From the NCBI GenBank assembly GCA_964019165.1, contig OZ025275.1, positions 11,560,530 to 11,624,529 on the forward strand: a DNA stretch of 64,000 nt, read 5' to 3'. The position numbers and the translations under genes are program-made. The stretch comes from Mastigias papua. Taxonomy: Eukaryota; Cnidaria; Scyphozoa; Rhizostomeae; Mastigiidae. Positions 11,276-21,800 of the stretch are shown in pieces (the first letter of the stretch is position 1; each line of letters begins with the position of its first letter). The notes beneath the pieces are model-generated. The model saw nothing but the letters and a program-made list of their open reading frames with translations. It did no database searches and had not been told where the DNA came from.

Positions 11276-11395
11276 GCAACATATGTACAACAAGATAAGT
11301 AAAGTTCGTCTCTCATTAGATGCACTTTATTACAGAAATTAGAACAGTGAAATTGGACAGTTTAAGATATCCAACAAATATAACATGAATGTATG
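11276..11395 (+). repeat. Dispersed repeat, copy 1
   Basis: About 120 bp match 37775-37893 closely. Shared words include gtacaacaagata, cattagatgcac, ttattacag and acagtttaagat. It is non-coding and of unknown class. A second copy inside the last MATE intron shows that it is dispersed. Confidence 0.6.
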
Positions 11396-12410
11396 AATTG
11401 GACAATTACGAACGTCCAATAAATCTAGCTGAATTTCTCTTTATATCTTAATAGTGTCAGTAGGCTTCTTTCTGCTTCCTCAATTCTATGTGCCAAACGG
11501 AGCCAAACAGTATCTCTTAGTTTATATCTTCATTTTTAAAGCTTAATCAGATTTGTAGAGAAATGTTCATCTTCTTGTCTAATTCCATCAGTTGCTTCTA
11601 CGTTTACTTCCTTGTCTTCCACCTTTATCATTTTTGTATTTTGATTACGTATCCATATTAGCAACTGTGGGTCTAATGTTTGGACATCTTTTTTCATAAT
11701 TGCAAGTATTATTTTCAGGTGGGTAGAAGATAGGAAAAGATTTCTCATTTCCCTTAAGAATTTAACGATTTCCCTAATTTCCTTCGGAACTTCAGTGATA
11801 TTTTAATCTCCCTCAGAACATTTGGTGACTTCTCTCTTCTTTCTTTGATTCAATTTTCTTCATTCTCCATCATCAGTGCCACCACTGTGTGTTCTCTATT
11901 TACTGAGTACACACTTTTTATAAGAATTTTTACAGAGCGCAATGTTATTAATTTTTTTTATTTTGAGCCATAGAATACTCATAAATAACTTATTCTTAAA
12001 TTTTAGCGATTTTGAGCACTAATTCTCGTATAGAAACGTAAAAGTATGTAACTGACGTTCCCTGAAGAGTTGTTGAGATGCATCATAGTTTAGCAAGTTC
12101 CATGCAGGATAAGTGAAGCTCAATTTGCTTTGTTTTCTAAAGCAAAGCTCAAGTCAGCAAAAAATCTAAACTTTGATTAAACTTCACTTGAGTCTTGTAT
12201 TATTCTTAACTTACATACATGCATACATTACATACTATTAAAATTATTCTTAAGTTTAAGAGAACTTGAGCCTTCATATTCTTGTGGACTATAGTCTATA
12301 GTCTTATACAAAAGTGTGGAAATGCTTTGGAAAAGTGAGCAGACAATACTATCAGTGATTTTGGCGATAGATGGATAAATATAGCTGTTACCCAGTGCTT
12401 CATTGTAAAG
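11396..12410. other. Intergenic stretch, nothing recognised
   Basis: AT-rich sequence without a credible coding block. Frames on the minus strand (for example near 11536-11748) have no recognisable domain. Confidence 0.4.
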
Positions 12411-13388
12411 CAGAGGCGGGCAACCTTTTAGGAGGGTAGGCAAGATCAGTCAGTTCTTTTCATCAAATGAGTCAAAGGTATACTAAACTACGCAAGAATC
12501 ATTAGGGGTCAGTCATGTATAACTCTGGGTACCAGGTGGGTTAGAACTGGGAAGGGTATGAATACTTTTCCAAGGGCAGTTGGGGGCATGAAACTTTGTG
12601 GAGAATTTAAGAAGGCTATAAAATCCTTCAAAGAAAGAATATGAAGAAAATCAGCTGAATGATTTGCGGAAGTCTATTCATTACTGTATTTATACATGTC
12701 TAGTTGCCATAGTTTCTTCAATAGCAATTCTTCTCTGATTTAAATTTGCTACTTTTCAAGTAGTAATGAAGAAATCTACACGCTTTTTTTGTAAGGAATC
12801 ATTTTATAAGGAACCTACATGTAGAAGGCCCAAATATTTAAAGAACTTATACTACTAAAGGAAAAATCCCTAAGGAACTTTTCATTTTCAAATTCCGAGT
12901 GCTGTACTCAGATGCAAGTGAAGATTACATTACATTGGATGATATTAATGGAATAGACATGATACTTCTTGATGAGCTTGAGTTCTAGCCTTAATTAAAA
13001 AGTAAAATTCAGAATTTCAATGCTTTTCTAGTGTCTGTGCCATTTTGTGGCATTCTATAAGCAGTAAAAATTAAGGAACTATAAAGGAACTTTTAGTACT
13101 AGAACTTGACAAAAAGAGGTCCGAAAATAAGGAACTTTTAGAACTAGGCCTTTAGCTAGGTTCCTTATAAAAAAAAAGCGTGTACCCTTGAAATCCTCAC
13201 AGGGTAGAAAGCAACTAGGGGGTCAAACTTGTTACCTATCAATGAGGTATGAAAACTTTAGACAAAAATTAAAGGGGTTATAAAACTGTTGGCCATTTTG
13301 TAAATTCTAACCCACTTGGTTACCCAGAGTTGAAAATGATTGACCCCTTTAGTCAGAGCCTGCCGGCCGCGGGTGGCCTTACCCTCTG
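12411..13388. mobile_element. hAT-like foldback element with a nested MITE
   Basis: Both ends read CAGAGG inward (left CAGAGGCGGGCAACC, right, reversed, CAGAGGGTAAGGCC). Further in, about 40 bp near 12506-12546 (GGGGTCAGTCAT ... CTCTGGGTA ... GTGGGTTAGAA) match the reverse complement of 13311-13353, so the arms are long. Terminal CAGAGG is typical of hAT-type ends. The expected 8-bp direct target duplication is not seen; the flanks (ttgtaaag, ctttaaca) are instead nearly inverse to each other. A 404-bp MITE sits inside. There is no transposase. Confidence 0.5.
12777..13184 (+). mobile_element. MITE copy C, complete, TA target duplication
   Basis: TA flanks both sides (12777-12778 and 13183-13184). 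Terminal inverted repeats begin CACGCTTTTTTT and continue with TATAAGGAACCTA on both arms, and AAGGCC follows on each side. The 404-bp interior has no open frame. A TA duplication and short size fit a Tc1/mariner-type non-autonomous element; the autonomous partner is not in this window. Confidence 0.7.
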
Positions 13389-14584
13389 CTTTAACAGAAT
13401 ATGACTGTTGTTGCAGTTGCATTTTGCACTTGGACTTCAAAGCTGTGCTGTGTGATATGATTTGAGTTTCCTTTTATTCCTTCGTTTTCGGTGCATGCCC
13501 ATATAGGTAAGTGTATCCTTAGCTTGGTTTTGCCCCCCACTCACCGAAATCTCCCTCAAATTAGCCGTTATGGTAGAACTTCAAGAAAGCCCCCACCTCA
13601 GTGGACGACGAAGATTTTGTTTGAAATCAGGCCTGTAGACTGTCTGCGCCGGCAATGCCCCCCAATAATGCGCTAATATTGAATTTTGTAATGTTCCAAA
13701 TATTCGTTTTATCGTATAGCTATTCCCCTATGGTTTTGTTCATAGGAAATCGTTTGAGATTGTCATAGAGACTTATGACGATTCTCACACACTAATTTCA
13801 TCATTTCATATTGATCAATATGTAGACAGATGGCATAAAATTTTTTTGTCAAGATGACATTAATCAAAACGAATGAACTGAGTTATAAACAAAGCTTAAA
13901 AATATTGTTCTATATATTAATGGTAAAGGCTACTGTGCAATTTCAAACATGTTTTGATGCTCAATTTCTACTGCTTTTGTTTATTGGATCTATATCTAAC
14001 AGACATGAAATTCCAATTCTAAGTGAAAAGGTTTGCCGATCAGGAATGCCAAAAAAGCTTTTTATTTGAACAAAGTATAAAAACAGATTAAAATTATGCA
14101 GGCTTTGCAACATCTTTTAGCTCTTTATTCATTTAGGTAGGGTTTTTCAATAGATTTCTAGCACTAAATGGAAGAGTTGTTATTACCAGCCTGAATTTGT
14201 TTTTTTTTTCAAAGAACAGTTGACCATCAGACTGTTTCAATTTTCAATACTTTACTCTTGCATAGTAAATAGATTTCCATATGAAGTTCCAATATGAAAG
14301 TATTAAGCTTGAAATAAAGCTACTTGTACCAAAAGGAACTTTGCAGTATTATTAGGTCAGGACATGCATGTAGTACTCTCCAGCCTAATAGGACAGAGCT
14401 TTGGTCTATATTAACAAATGCAACAATCTTTACATTCAATCTTTGTATACATGCACCTGGCTGGCCAGGATACATTCCATGTACTTGGGCATGGAGATCT
14501 TTGGTATGCACATAGCTTGTTTTTCAGCATGTCTTGTGGAAGTTAATAGAACAAGTGTTTGGCATACCTTAAATCCTCCAATTT
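13389..14584. other. Intergenic stretch, mostly unassigned
   Basis: No gene found. The words agaaagcccccacctcag and gacgacgaagattttg near 13583-13620 resemble the start of the GCCCCC repeat family described at 14585 and 48538, so a degraded copy is likely here. Confidence 0.35.
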
Positions 14585-14760
14585 GCCTCCCCTGGAAAAA
14601 TTCCCCTGCAAATAAGCCCCCATGTTAGAACTTCAAATTGTTAATAAGCCCCCCTCCCTAGATGATGGTGAAGACTTTGATGAAGACTAGCACTTGATTT
14701 TAGATTGTTCTTTTAATATTATGGAGGATAAAAGCATTGACAAACTTTTTAATAAATGCT
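14585..14760 (+). repeat. GCCCCC-rich dispersed repeat, copy 1
   Basis: The segment with ataagccccc, agatgatggtgaagacttt and gttcttttaatattatggag matches the reverse complement of 48655-48780 almost word for word in the same order. It is therefore a dispersed interspersed repeat of unknown class. It is non-coding. Confidence 0.6.
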
Positions 14761-14976
14761 GCCCTCTATTGAATGTTGCATCCCAAAGTTGGCTTTTAGA
14801 ATAAATGCCACTGCCTTTATTAGATGAAATACAGTTCTGCAAAGTAACACATATCCACAAGCTTGTGCTAAATTTCATAAAATAATGACACATCATCAGG
14901 CACAATGCAACCAGAGGACTCAAAAGCTGTAGGCCCTCAATATTTCCAAGAATTTTATTTCTTCTCAATTGTAATT

Positions 14977-15170
14977 TTACTTTGCAGATTTTTCATAGAT
15001 CTGCAACTCAGTTTGAAACTTTTCATATAAATTGTAGTATAGGAGATGCCTTTTAGCCATTATATTGGGTAACATTTGAGAGTTTTCTGCTGCCTCAGAC
15101 CCAGTCATTATAAGTCCTCCTTTGTCATTAGAAAAACTTATCTGCTGCCCTGGTATAAATTCTGTCCCTG
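14977..15170 (-). CDS. Possible isolated terminal coding exon, unknown
   Basis: On the minus strand a strong acceptor (cttattttcag) is followed by about 64 open codons ending in TAA. The peptide ends NLYEKFQTELQIYEKSAK. A poly-A signal (AATAAA on the minus strand, 14954-14959) follows about 18 bases after the stop. This is what the last exon of a gene looks like, but I recognise no family and found no partner exon upstream, where the sequence turns into mobile-element DNA. It may be a stranded gene fragment or chance. Confidence 0.25.
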
Positions 15171-15503
15171 AAAATAAGACAAAATGGAAAAGTGCAAACT
15201 CACAAACAGTATTTTTAGTGACTTTCACTTGTTCTTGCATACAACATGTACAGTTTGCTAACTAATCACTGTTTTAGTGTACCACAATCATTTCCTAGAG
15301 CACCTTGGACATACAGTTTGCTTGGAATGCACCCTGGCTGATCATTTGTTACTTTGGAAAGCTTCACATGACTGAAGACTGCACAAGCTGAAGTCTCAAT
15401 TCTCCACTGATGAAAACTTCCTAGTGAGACTTTTGTGATGTGCCTCCCTAGTGTAGTTTATGTAGCGGTATGATTGCCTCATATGCAGTCAGTTGATGTT
15501 AAG

Positions 15504-16047
15504 TGTTCACTGTAAAGTCTTCCTCAGTGTGTTGTTGTTGAATGAGTATGATACAAATAGAGGCAAATTCTTATGAGATGTAAAAGGAAAAGACAAGGCT
15601 ATCAAGAAGGGGTTCCCTTGGAAATTTTGTGGTATTGATGGTGAATTATGAACAGTTCTTTTGGGGTTGGGAGCCAATTTCCCTGGGCACCTAGACCTAT
15701 TTGAGGTACAATTTAGGAAGGATGAAATTTAAATGCTGCTGTAGAAAATTCCTTGCAGATATTGCTTAGGGCTGCAAGGAATTCATAACTTGTTTCCTTA
15801 GAAATATGCTACTAAAAACTGGGGGAGTTTCAAGCAAGTATGTGTTAATGATGGCCTTTTTTGTATGACTATGTTTTCCCCATTGCAAAGAGGGGGTGGC
15901 AGGCAGAATGTACACAAAATTATGTCACCACCCAATCCTCTGATTGGTTATTGAGAATGCCTTTTGATTGGCTAATTACAAAATTTGCCTCTGTTTATGA
16001 TATGTTACTCCTAGTGGTATTCTGGTTTTGACACCACAAGTATAACA
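15504..16047 (+). repeat. 5' LTR of mag-like element (split)
   Basis: Segments 15504-15554 and 16004-16047 join to a 95-bp LTR. They match 16958-17012 plus 18729-18768 of the 3' LTR. The break contains a 440-bp MITE. Confidence 0.65.
15555..15996. mobile_element. Non-autonomous DNA element inside the 5' LTR
   Basis: The ends are AAATAGAGGCAAATT and, reversed, AAACAGAGGCAAATT: 14 of 15 bases match as terminal inverted repeats. Target copies TATGATAC (15547-15554) and TATGATAT (15996-16003) fit a 7-8 bp duplication with one change. The intact site TATGATACGTTA is seen in the 3' LTR, which confirms the insertion. TIR and duplication length suggest a hAT-type MITE. There is no open frame. Confidence 0.65.
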
Positions 16048-16148
16048 TTGTGCTAGCATTTATTGGTGGCTTAATGTATAATATGATTCACAGTTTACAT
16101 TTCGCTTGTTTTTGCTGGTTAGACAGTTACGCTGCAATTTTTAGCACG

Positions 16149-16880
16149 ATGGCTTCGATGATACAGCCTTGGTCCCCTTTAATTTACATCATGGTAACAC
16201 TTTGGAGAACTTTCGTAGATGGGAACAACAAGTTCAGATAGATATAAAGTCGATAGGTTATGGCAATTAGCCAAAAGATGAGTAGATGGCTCTGATTCTT
16301 CATTGTGCTGACGAGGATGCTATACAGGTGTATAATAAGTTCGAGTTGTTAGAGGTTGAGACTTCGGACTCTTCCGGATCATTATCATCTTCTGTAGTGC
16401 AACCAAAGGATGACTCAGATGAAATTCTTAAGAAATTTTATGATTATTGTAACCCTCTTAAAAATATTGTTTATGAAAGATTTACATTTTGGATAACACG
16501 AATGGCAGACTCCTTTGACAATTTCCTCACTGAGCTTCATACCACAGTAAAAACGTATGATTTTATTGCATCTTATAAAATGATACGAGATAAGATTGTT
16601 TTCAGCATGGCCGATGTACGTGTCCAGGAAGATCTTTTACGAGAGCCAGATCTCTCTCTCGTCAAAGCAATTAATATATGCGGATCTGTAGAAGTATCTC
16701 AAAAACAATTGGAAGTTATGCAACCTGGTACTCAGGCTGTAAATGTTATTACACAAAAGAGTAGAAATCAGAGGAGGCCAGAAAAGCACTTAACCGTAAA
16801 TATGCCGTGCAGGTATTGTGGGGGGGGGGGGGATTCAAAACAGGCTAAATTGAAAGACTTGTTACAATGCCTGCCAAAAG
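16149..16880 (+). pseudogene. Broken gag gene of mag-like element
   Basis: Translation gives a Ty3/mag-type gag: NFRRWEQQVQ, then after two in-frame TAG codons a 227-codon frame with the pattern VYERFTFWITRMADSFDNF ... IRDKIVFSMAD ... LLREPDLSLVKAINICGS. A zinc-knuckle start (CRYCG) runs into a G-run and then continues in another frame (CPAKSSWNTC-like). A frameshift near 16178, the two stops and the knuckle shift show that it is dead. The ATG at 16286 is not a genuine start. Gag would build the capsid of the element. Nothing of pol follows. Confidence 0.75.
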
Positions 16881-17012
16881 TAGTTGGAACACCTGCACAA
16901 TTGTATGATTTCCGACTCCTGTCGCTTTTCTTTTTCCGCTTTTCCATTAGGTCTTCCTGTTTACTGTAAAATCTTCTTCAGTGTGTTGTTATTGAATGAG
17001 TATGATACGTTA

Positions 17013-18724
17013 TTTTTATTATTATTATTGAGGAATCTTTATACAGGATTTTTCCACAGTCATATCATATTTACACTAGGTACATATATATATATACTGT
17101 TATCACAGAAGTCCTGTTAAATAAATCAAAAAAGAAGGAAAATAAATCTATGTGCCATAAGTTATAAGTAAGTGTTAAAATGCTAATTTAGTTGCTTTTC
17201 AAAAGTTCTAAAGTTAGTTTCTTTCCTCGTGTTTTCGGGAAGTTCATTAAAAACTATAGCTCCTTGGTAATAGGTCGATTTTCACGCTGCTTCCAACTTT
17301 ATTTTAGGGATTTCTAATTTCGTTCCATTGCATCTTGTATTTGCGGTTGTTTTTCGTATCCTGTAGTACTCCTTAAATTCACTACAAATATCTTCATTAT
17401 GTAGGCACTTGTGTACGAAGGTGCATAGTTGCTTCTTTTTGACGGATTCAGCTTTTAGTGTTGTTTCGCTATTGCCAATTATCAAATGGGCTCTATCCTC
17501 AACTTTTTCGATTTTGCTCTTTATATGGGGTGGAGTTGAACCATAGAGTGACTGACCGATAAGTAAGAATAGGGACAATCATGGCCTGATATATCAGTTT
17601 GGTTGTTTTGGCATCCATGAAACTTCGCATTTTTCTCAAAAGATGTACTCTCGAAGACGCCTTTTTGATTGTTGCAGCTAAATGTTGGGACATATTACGA
17701 GATGTGGTTAATGTCAGTCCCAGTCCAGGTATTTATAGTTTTGTGTGGCTGCGATAGGAGTAGAATTGTGGTACAGTTGTAATGTGCTATTATCCACTTT
17801 GTTTAGTCTTTGGCTTGTTCGGAACATCATCACCTCGGTTTTTCCTTTCTTACAGTTGATTATAAGCTCATTTTCCGCAAGCCAGTTAGTCAGTGAGCTG
17901 AAATCCTCCTCGACGCGTTTTTGGATTACATCAATATTTTTGTCAGCACGAAAAATGACCGTGTCGTCAGCATACATTACTATACCGCAACGCAAGAGAG
18001 TTTCTACGGCATCGTTGAAGTGCAGGAGGAATAAAAGAGGCCCTAATATGGATCCTTGTGGTACACCACAGTATATTGGGTATAGGCCTGATGTCGTGCC
18101 TAGGAATGATACTTGCTGTTTTCTACCAAAAAGGTAACTAGTTAGCCACCGATACTCAGCTCCTGAGATACCATATGAAGGGAGCTTATTGATAATGGAG
18201 GCATGGGAGATGGTGTCGAACGCTTTGCTCATGTCAATAAAAACTACACCCGTTAGTTGTCCTTTATCCATATTTGTTCTTATTTGATTTGTAAAGAGTG
18301 CAGTTGCCTGTTCAGTGGAGCGGTTCCGGCGGAATCCAAACTGCCTGTCCGATATTAGATGGTTGTTGTCAAGATGGTCCATGAGTTGTTTATGTACACA
18401 CTTTTCAAAGATTTTTGACAAAGACGGTAGAATACTGATAGGACGATAATTATCAAAACTGTCTTTTGCGCCTGATTTGTATGCCGGTGTTATGCGCGCC
18501 ATTTTAAATTCATTCGGAAACATTCCTGTTTTCAGGGATAGATTTATTATGAATGTAATAGGTTTTGCAATAACATATGCTGTATCTTTTAGGTAGCAGG
18601 TTGGTATGTTATCCACACCGGTTGCACATTTTCTCTTAAGCTTTCTTAGTTGTTTTAGGGTGTCTTGTTCAGTCACTGTCTGAAACCGGAAACGTAGGGT
18701 CTTATTCACACGTGGTTGTTTCTC
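17013..18724 (-). mobile_element. 5'-truncated LINE (CR1/Jockey-type) insertion
   Basis: This is a minus-strand non-LTR element with only the C-terminal two thirds of ORF2. It ends in an (AAT)n tail (plus-strand ttattattatt at 17016-17030), as many LINEs do. It sits exactly at GTTA in the 3' LTR of the mag-like element, so it is younger than that element. The clade is not resolved by eye. Confidence 0.7.
17183..18709 (-). pseudogene. LINE ORF2 reverse transcriptase, broken
   Basis: The first frame (18709-17714) has reverse transcriptase motifs in order: GVDNIPTCYLKD, NYRPISILPSLSKIFEK, FRRNRSTEQAT, FIDMSKAFDTISH, GVPQGSILGPLLF and the catalytic YADDTVIF. The endonuclease domain is missing. 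The reading then shifts frame near 17714-17700 (MSQHLAATIKKASSRVHLLR) and again near 17560 (YGSTPPHIKSKIEKVEDRA). After one in-frame stop it reaches a typical C-terminus, GAIVFNELPENTRK, with a final TAG at 17183. At least two frameshifts and one stop make it non-functional. Confidence 0.85.
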
Positions 18725-18842
18725 ATTACTCCTCGTGGTATCCTGTTCTTAACGCCATAAGTATAACAATTTGCATATTTTTCACTTGTTTGTTAGCACT
18801 GCCATTTTTTGGACCAAACTAAGACTTGTTTTTGAATTCTAG

Positions 18843-21800
18843 ATCCTCAGCATAGTGAAGAGATATGGACAAATATGCTTCTTCTCTGTCGTGTTGCAAA
18901 CGCATCTTACCTCGTGATTTCAAGAATGAAGTAAAATCAGTTTTCAAATTCGCATGGCCTCTTGTTATCAGTAATCTTTCTGAATTTGTGATCCCCGTTA
19001 TTTCTTTGCTGTTTCTTGGACATTATGGTGAAACGCATCTAGCAGCTTCTGGTTTGGCATTATCATTCTGCAACCTTTGTGGTGTAGCCTTAATCGTGGG
19101 GCTAGATACAGCTACACAGACCCTCTGTTCACAAGCCTATGGAGCAAAGAAACACAGACTGTTTGGGATACTTGCACAACGGGCACTCATCCTACAGCTC
19201 ATTGTCATAGTATCAGTGATGCCTATCTGGATTAACTCAGAGAAGATCTTGGTAGGCCTAGGGCAAGACAAATATGTATCAAAGTAGGTTTGTTAATTAT
19301 CTTTATCAGTTAAAAACATATTTACTTGTGATTATTATAACTAACATTTCCAAAACCATTATTAGTCAGTGACATATTTGATGCTCAGATGCTTTCAGTA
19401 CAAGCTGATCCAGTCTTTCAATTAGTAACTTTTCTCTATGGGGGGATTGAAGTCCCCTTAGTTAGCTTATAGAAATTACCAAGGAATCCACGTTTGTTAC
19501 CGTTTTTTCCACCTTCTATTTACTTCTCATTTGCTTATCATTCTGATTTGATTCTTCTTTAGTCAAAAGGCATCTAAATATTAAACTTCATATAGATACT
19601 ATTGTATTTTTTTATTTACTTCTATAATTCTAATGATCTTGTAGACTTGCTGGACAATTTATTTTATGGAGAATTCCATCATACGTGGTATGGAATGTTT
19701 CGTTCCTTTGAAGCTTTGCGCTAATTTCTTTGCTATGTTTTGAATATTCTACTTGTTCTGCTCTTCTTTAGTTCATAGAGTAAATTGAGCTAGGAAGTTT
19801 GTAGTATACGGCTCTTGTGACATTGGACTATCTGCTTGTATCTGTATTCATCTTTGTTTGCGTCTTTGTGTGCGTCTTTGCGTGCATGCATGCATGTGTG
19901 TGCGTTTGCGTGCATGTACGTGCGTGCGTGTGCGTGCATGTACGTGCGTGTGTGTACGTGCGTGCCTGCGTGCGTGCCTGCGTGCGTGCCTGCGTGCGTG
20001 CTTAACCAGTAGTTATACTTTCGTCAAGGGCATCACTAGTGAATTCAACTAAGGGGAGGTGCAAGGTCAAGTTTTGCTGACAAAAAAGTGCAGCTGCTGA
20101 CTGAACATTTACTGAAAATGAAGTGACAATTGTCATCGGCAACGTTTGTTGATGCAACATGCTTTTATCTTGTAATATAGTTATAGATATCATGTAATAT
20201 AAAGTTTTCTCTGGCTTCTCTAGGAAGGAGAAAATAATATGCATATAGTTTAACGAGATGCTTTTTGCATTATTTCTAAGCGCACTTTTATGCTAAATAG
20301 TTCAAGCTTACTTACGTAAAATGTAGTATGCCAGGATTTAAATTGTGCTCAAAGTTTTGTAGCTTTAGAAAAGGTTGAAATCTGCTCAAATTCTCCTCGC
20401 AAGAGAGCAGCAAAAGAACCTTCGCAAGTGTTTGTTATTTACTGCTGGTCTAAGGTAACCCTGGAACGGTACCGAGAGTCAGTGCATGTGGTGCTAATAA
20501 CTCCGTTTAGTGACATAGGAGGATCCATCATAGTTGAGTAGGACATGTCAGAACATTTCTTAAATGCTCACCTTCTAGAATGACTAAAAGTATACTTCCT
20601 AGAGTAAAATTAGCACCTACAAAGAATGGAAAATATGCTCGGATGCCTTTGTATTATGTTACCGGTAGAGCTTTTGTAATTTGTACATTCAGTTTACCAA
20701 ACTACGCACGATCACTTTTAATCTGAAATAAGACAGCATTTCTAGATTTGCCGACAAGCCCTGATAGTTTGCTAGCTTGCCAACAACCTCTGATGCTGGA
20801 AGGGGTGCCGCACCCCCCCCCCCTCCATAGCGGTTACACTGATTTTCATCCCTCTTAATAGTTTTTAAATACAATGTGATCTCTTACTGGATTTTGATTT
20901 TTTCCCTAAAGCCATTTATGGTTTGTACTAGTACAGTAAGATGATCAATAGCGTAGCAGTGATTGTTGACTTTTTGCCTCTCAAACAATTCTAGCTATGA
21001 TATCTATAGTTACAGGAGCGCAATACATTCACATCAAATTTAATCATTCTGTTACTAAAATCATGAGGTCCCACATTTGGCAGTTAACAGTTACGTCTGA
21101 AATGATATTAAATTTCTTTCGAAGTACAATGGGTAACTAAAGACTTTGTAAATTCCCGATAATTGACATACAAATTATGTATAGTAACACAGGTAACAAT
21201 TTAGGCCAATAAACTATCAATTGCTGGTTAGAAACATGTCTAGACAGAGAAAACAAAATGATGCCAAATACAGCCTAAAGAGCCTTAAAAATGCTTTGAA
21301 ACGTGTTTCATAGTAATGCTCTGATTTCAAGTTTCATAATCAATCATAGTTGCAAACAGGAGAAACTATGAACGTGGAATTCATGCCAGTCGAAACTTCC
21401 CTGATAACGGTAGTTCGGGGGTTCATTTTTACATCTATTGTGAAAGTAGATTTTGAGCAGAAAAGAGTAGAAATAAACATACTCATCTAGTAATTTTGGC
21501 GATTGTTTCGTTTATTGAGATGTTTATACTTCATATCGTAATAAACGACGCCATATACTAGACAAAATGCATTCAGACACTGAATTCACCATATATGGCA
21601 ACTCCACCCTAGTGAATTTTGTCGAAATGACAAAGTGATGTTGAAAGCGAAAAATCAGTATCGATCGAAGCAGTGTCAGGTCCAGTATGGAGCGTTGCAT
21701 ATATGTAGAGCCATTTGGATACGATCATGACTTGGCTGCAAATTCTACAGACTAGAATGTTAGCAAGGTTAGGAAGCGAAGAAACATGAGAGCTCTGCTT

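Larger units (their letters stand above)
15504..18768 (+). mobile_element. Decayed mag-like (Ty3/gypsy) LTR element, nested
   Basis: If two later insertions are removed, both LTRs come to 95 bp, start TGTT, end ATAACA and differ at about 11 positions by eye. Between them lies only a broken gag gene; pol is missing. LTRs under 100 bp are known in the mag clade (Bombyx mag has 77 bp), and the gag matches that type. The 5' LTR is split by a MITE (15555-15996) and the 3' LTR by a LINE (17013-18724). The element ends about 95 bp before the start codon of the MATE gene. No target duplication was found. Confidence 0.65.
16958..18768 (+). repeat. 3' LTR of mag-like element (split by LINE)
   Basis: 16958-17012 (TGTTTACTGTAAAATC ... 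GATACGTTA) plus 18729-18768 (CTCCTCGTGGTATCC ... ATAACA) make a 95-bp LTR that aligns with the 5' LTR end to end. The gap contains the reverse-strand LINE. Confidence 0.6.

Noticed and set aside
16286..16969. 227-codon frame as an independent host gene
   Set aside because: Upstream codons in the same frame continue the gag similarity across two TAG stops, so this is a piece of a dead retroelement gene.
17745..18137. 130-codon plus-strand frame
   Set aside because: It is the antisense shadow of the LINE reverse transcriptase.
19817..20052. Two overlapping Cys/Val/Arg-rich frames
   Set aside because: They come from the GTGC/ACGT repeat tract in MATE intron 1.
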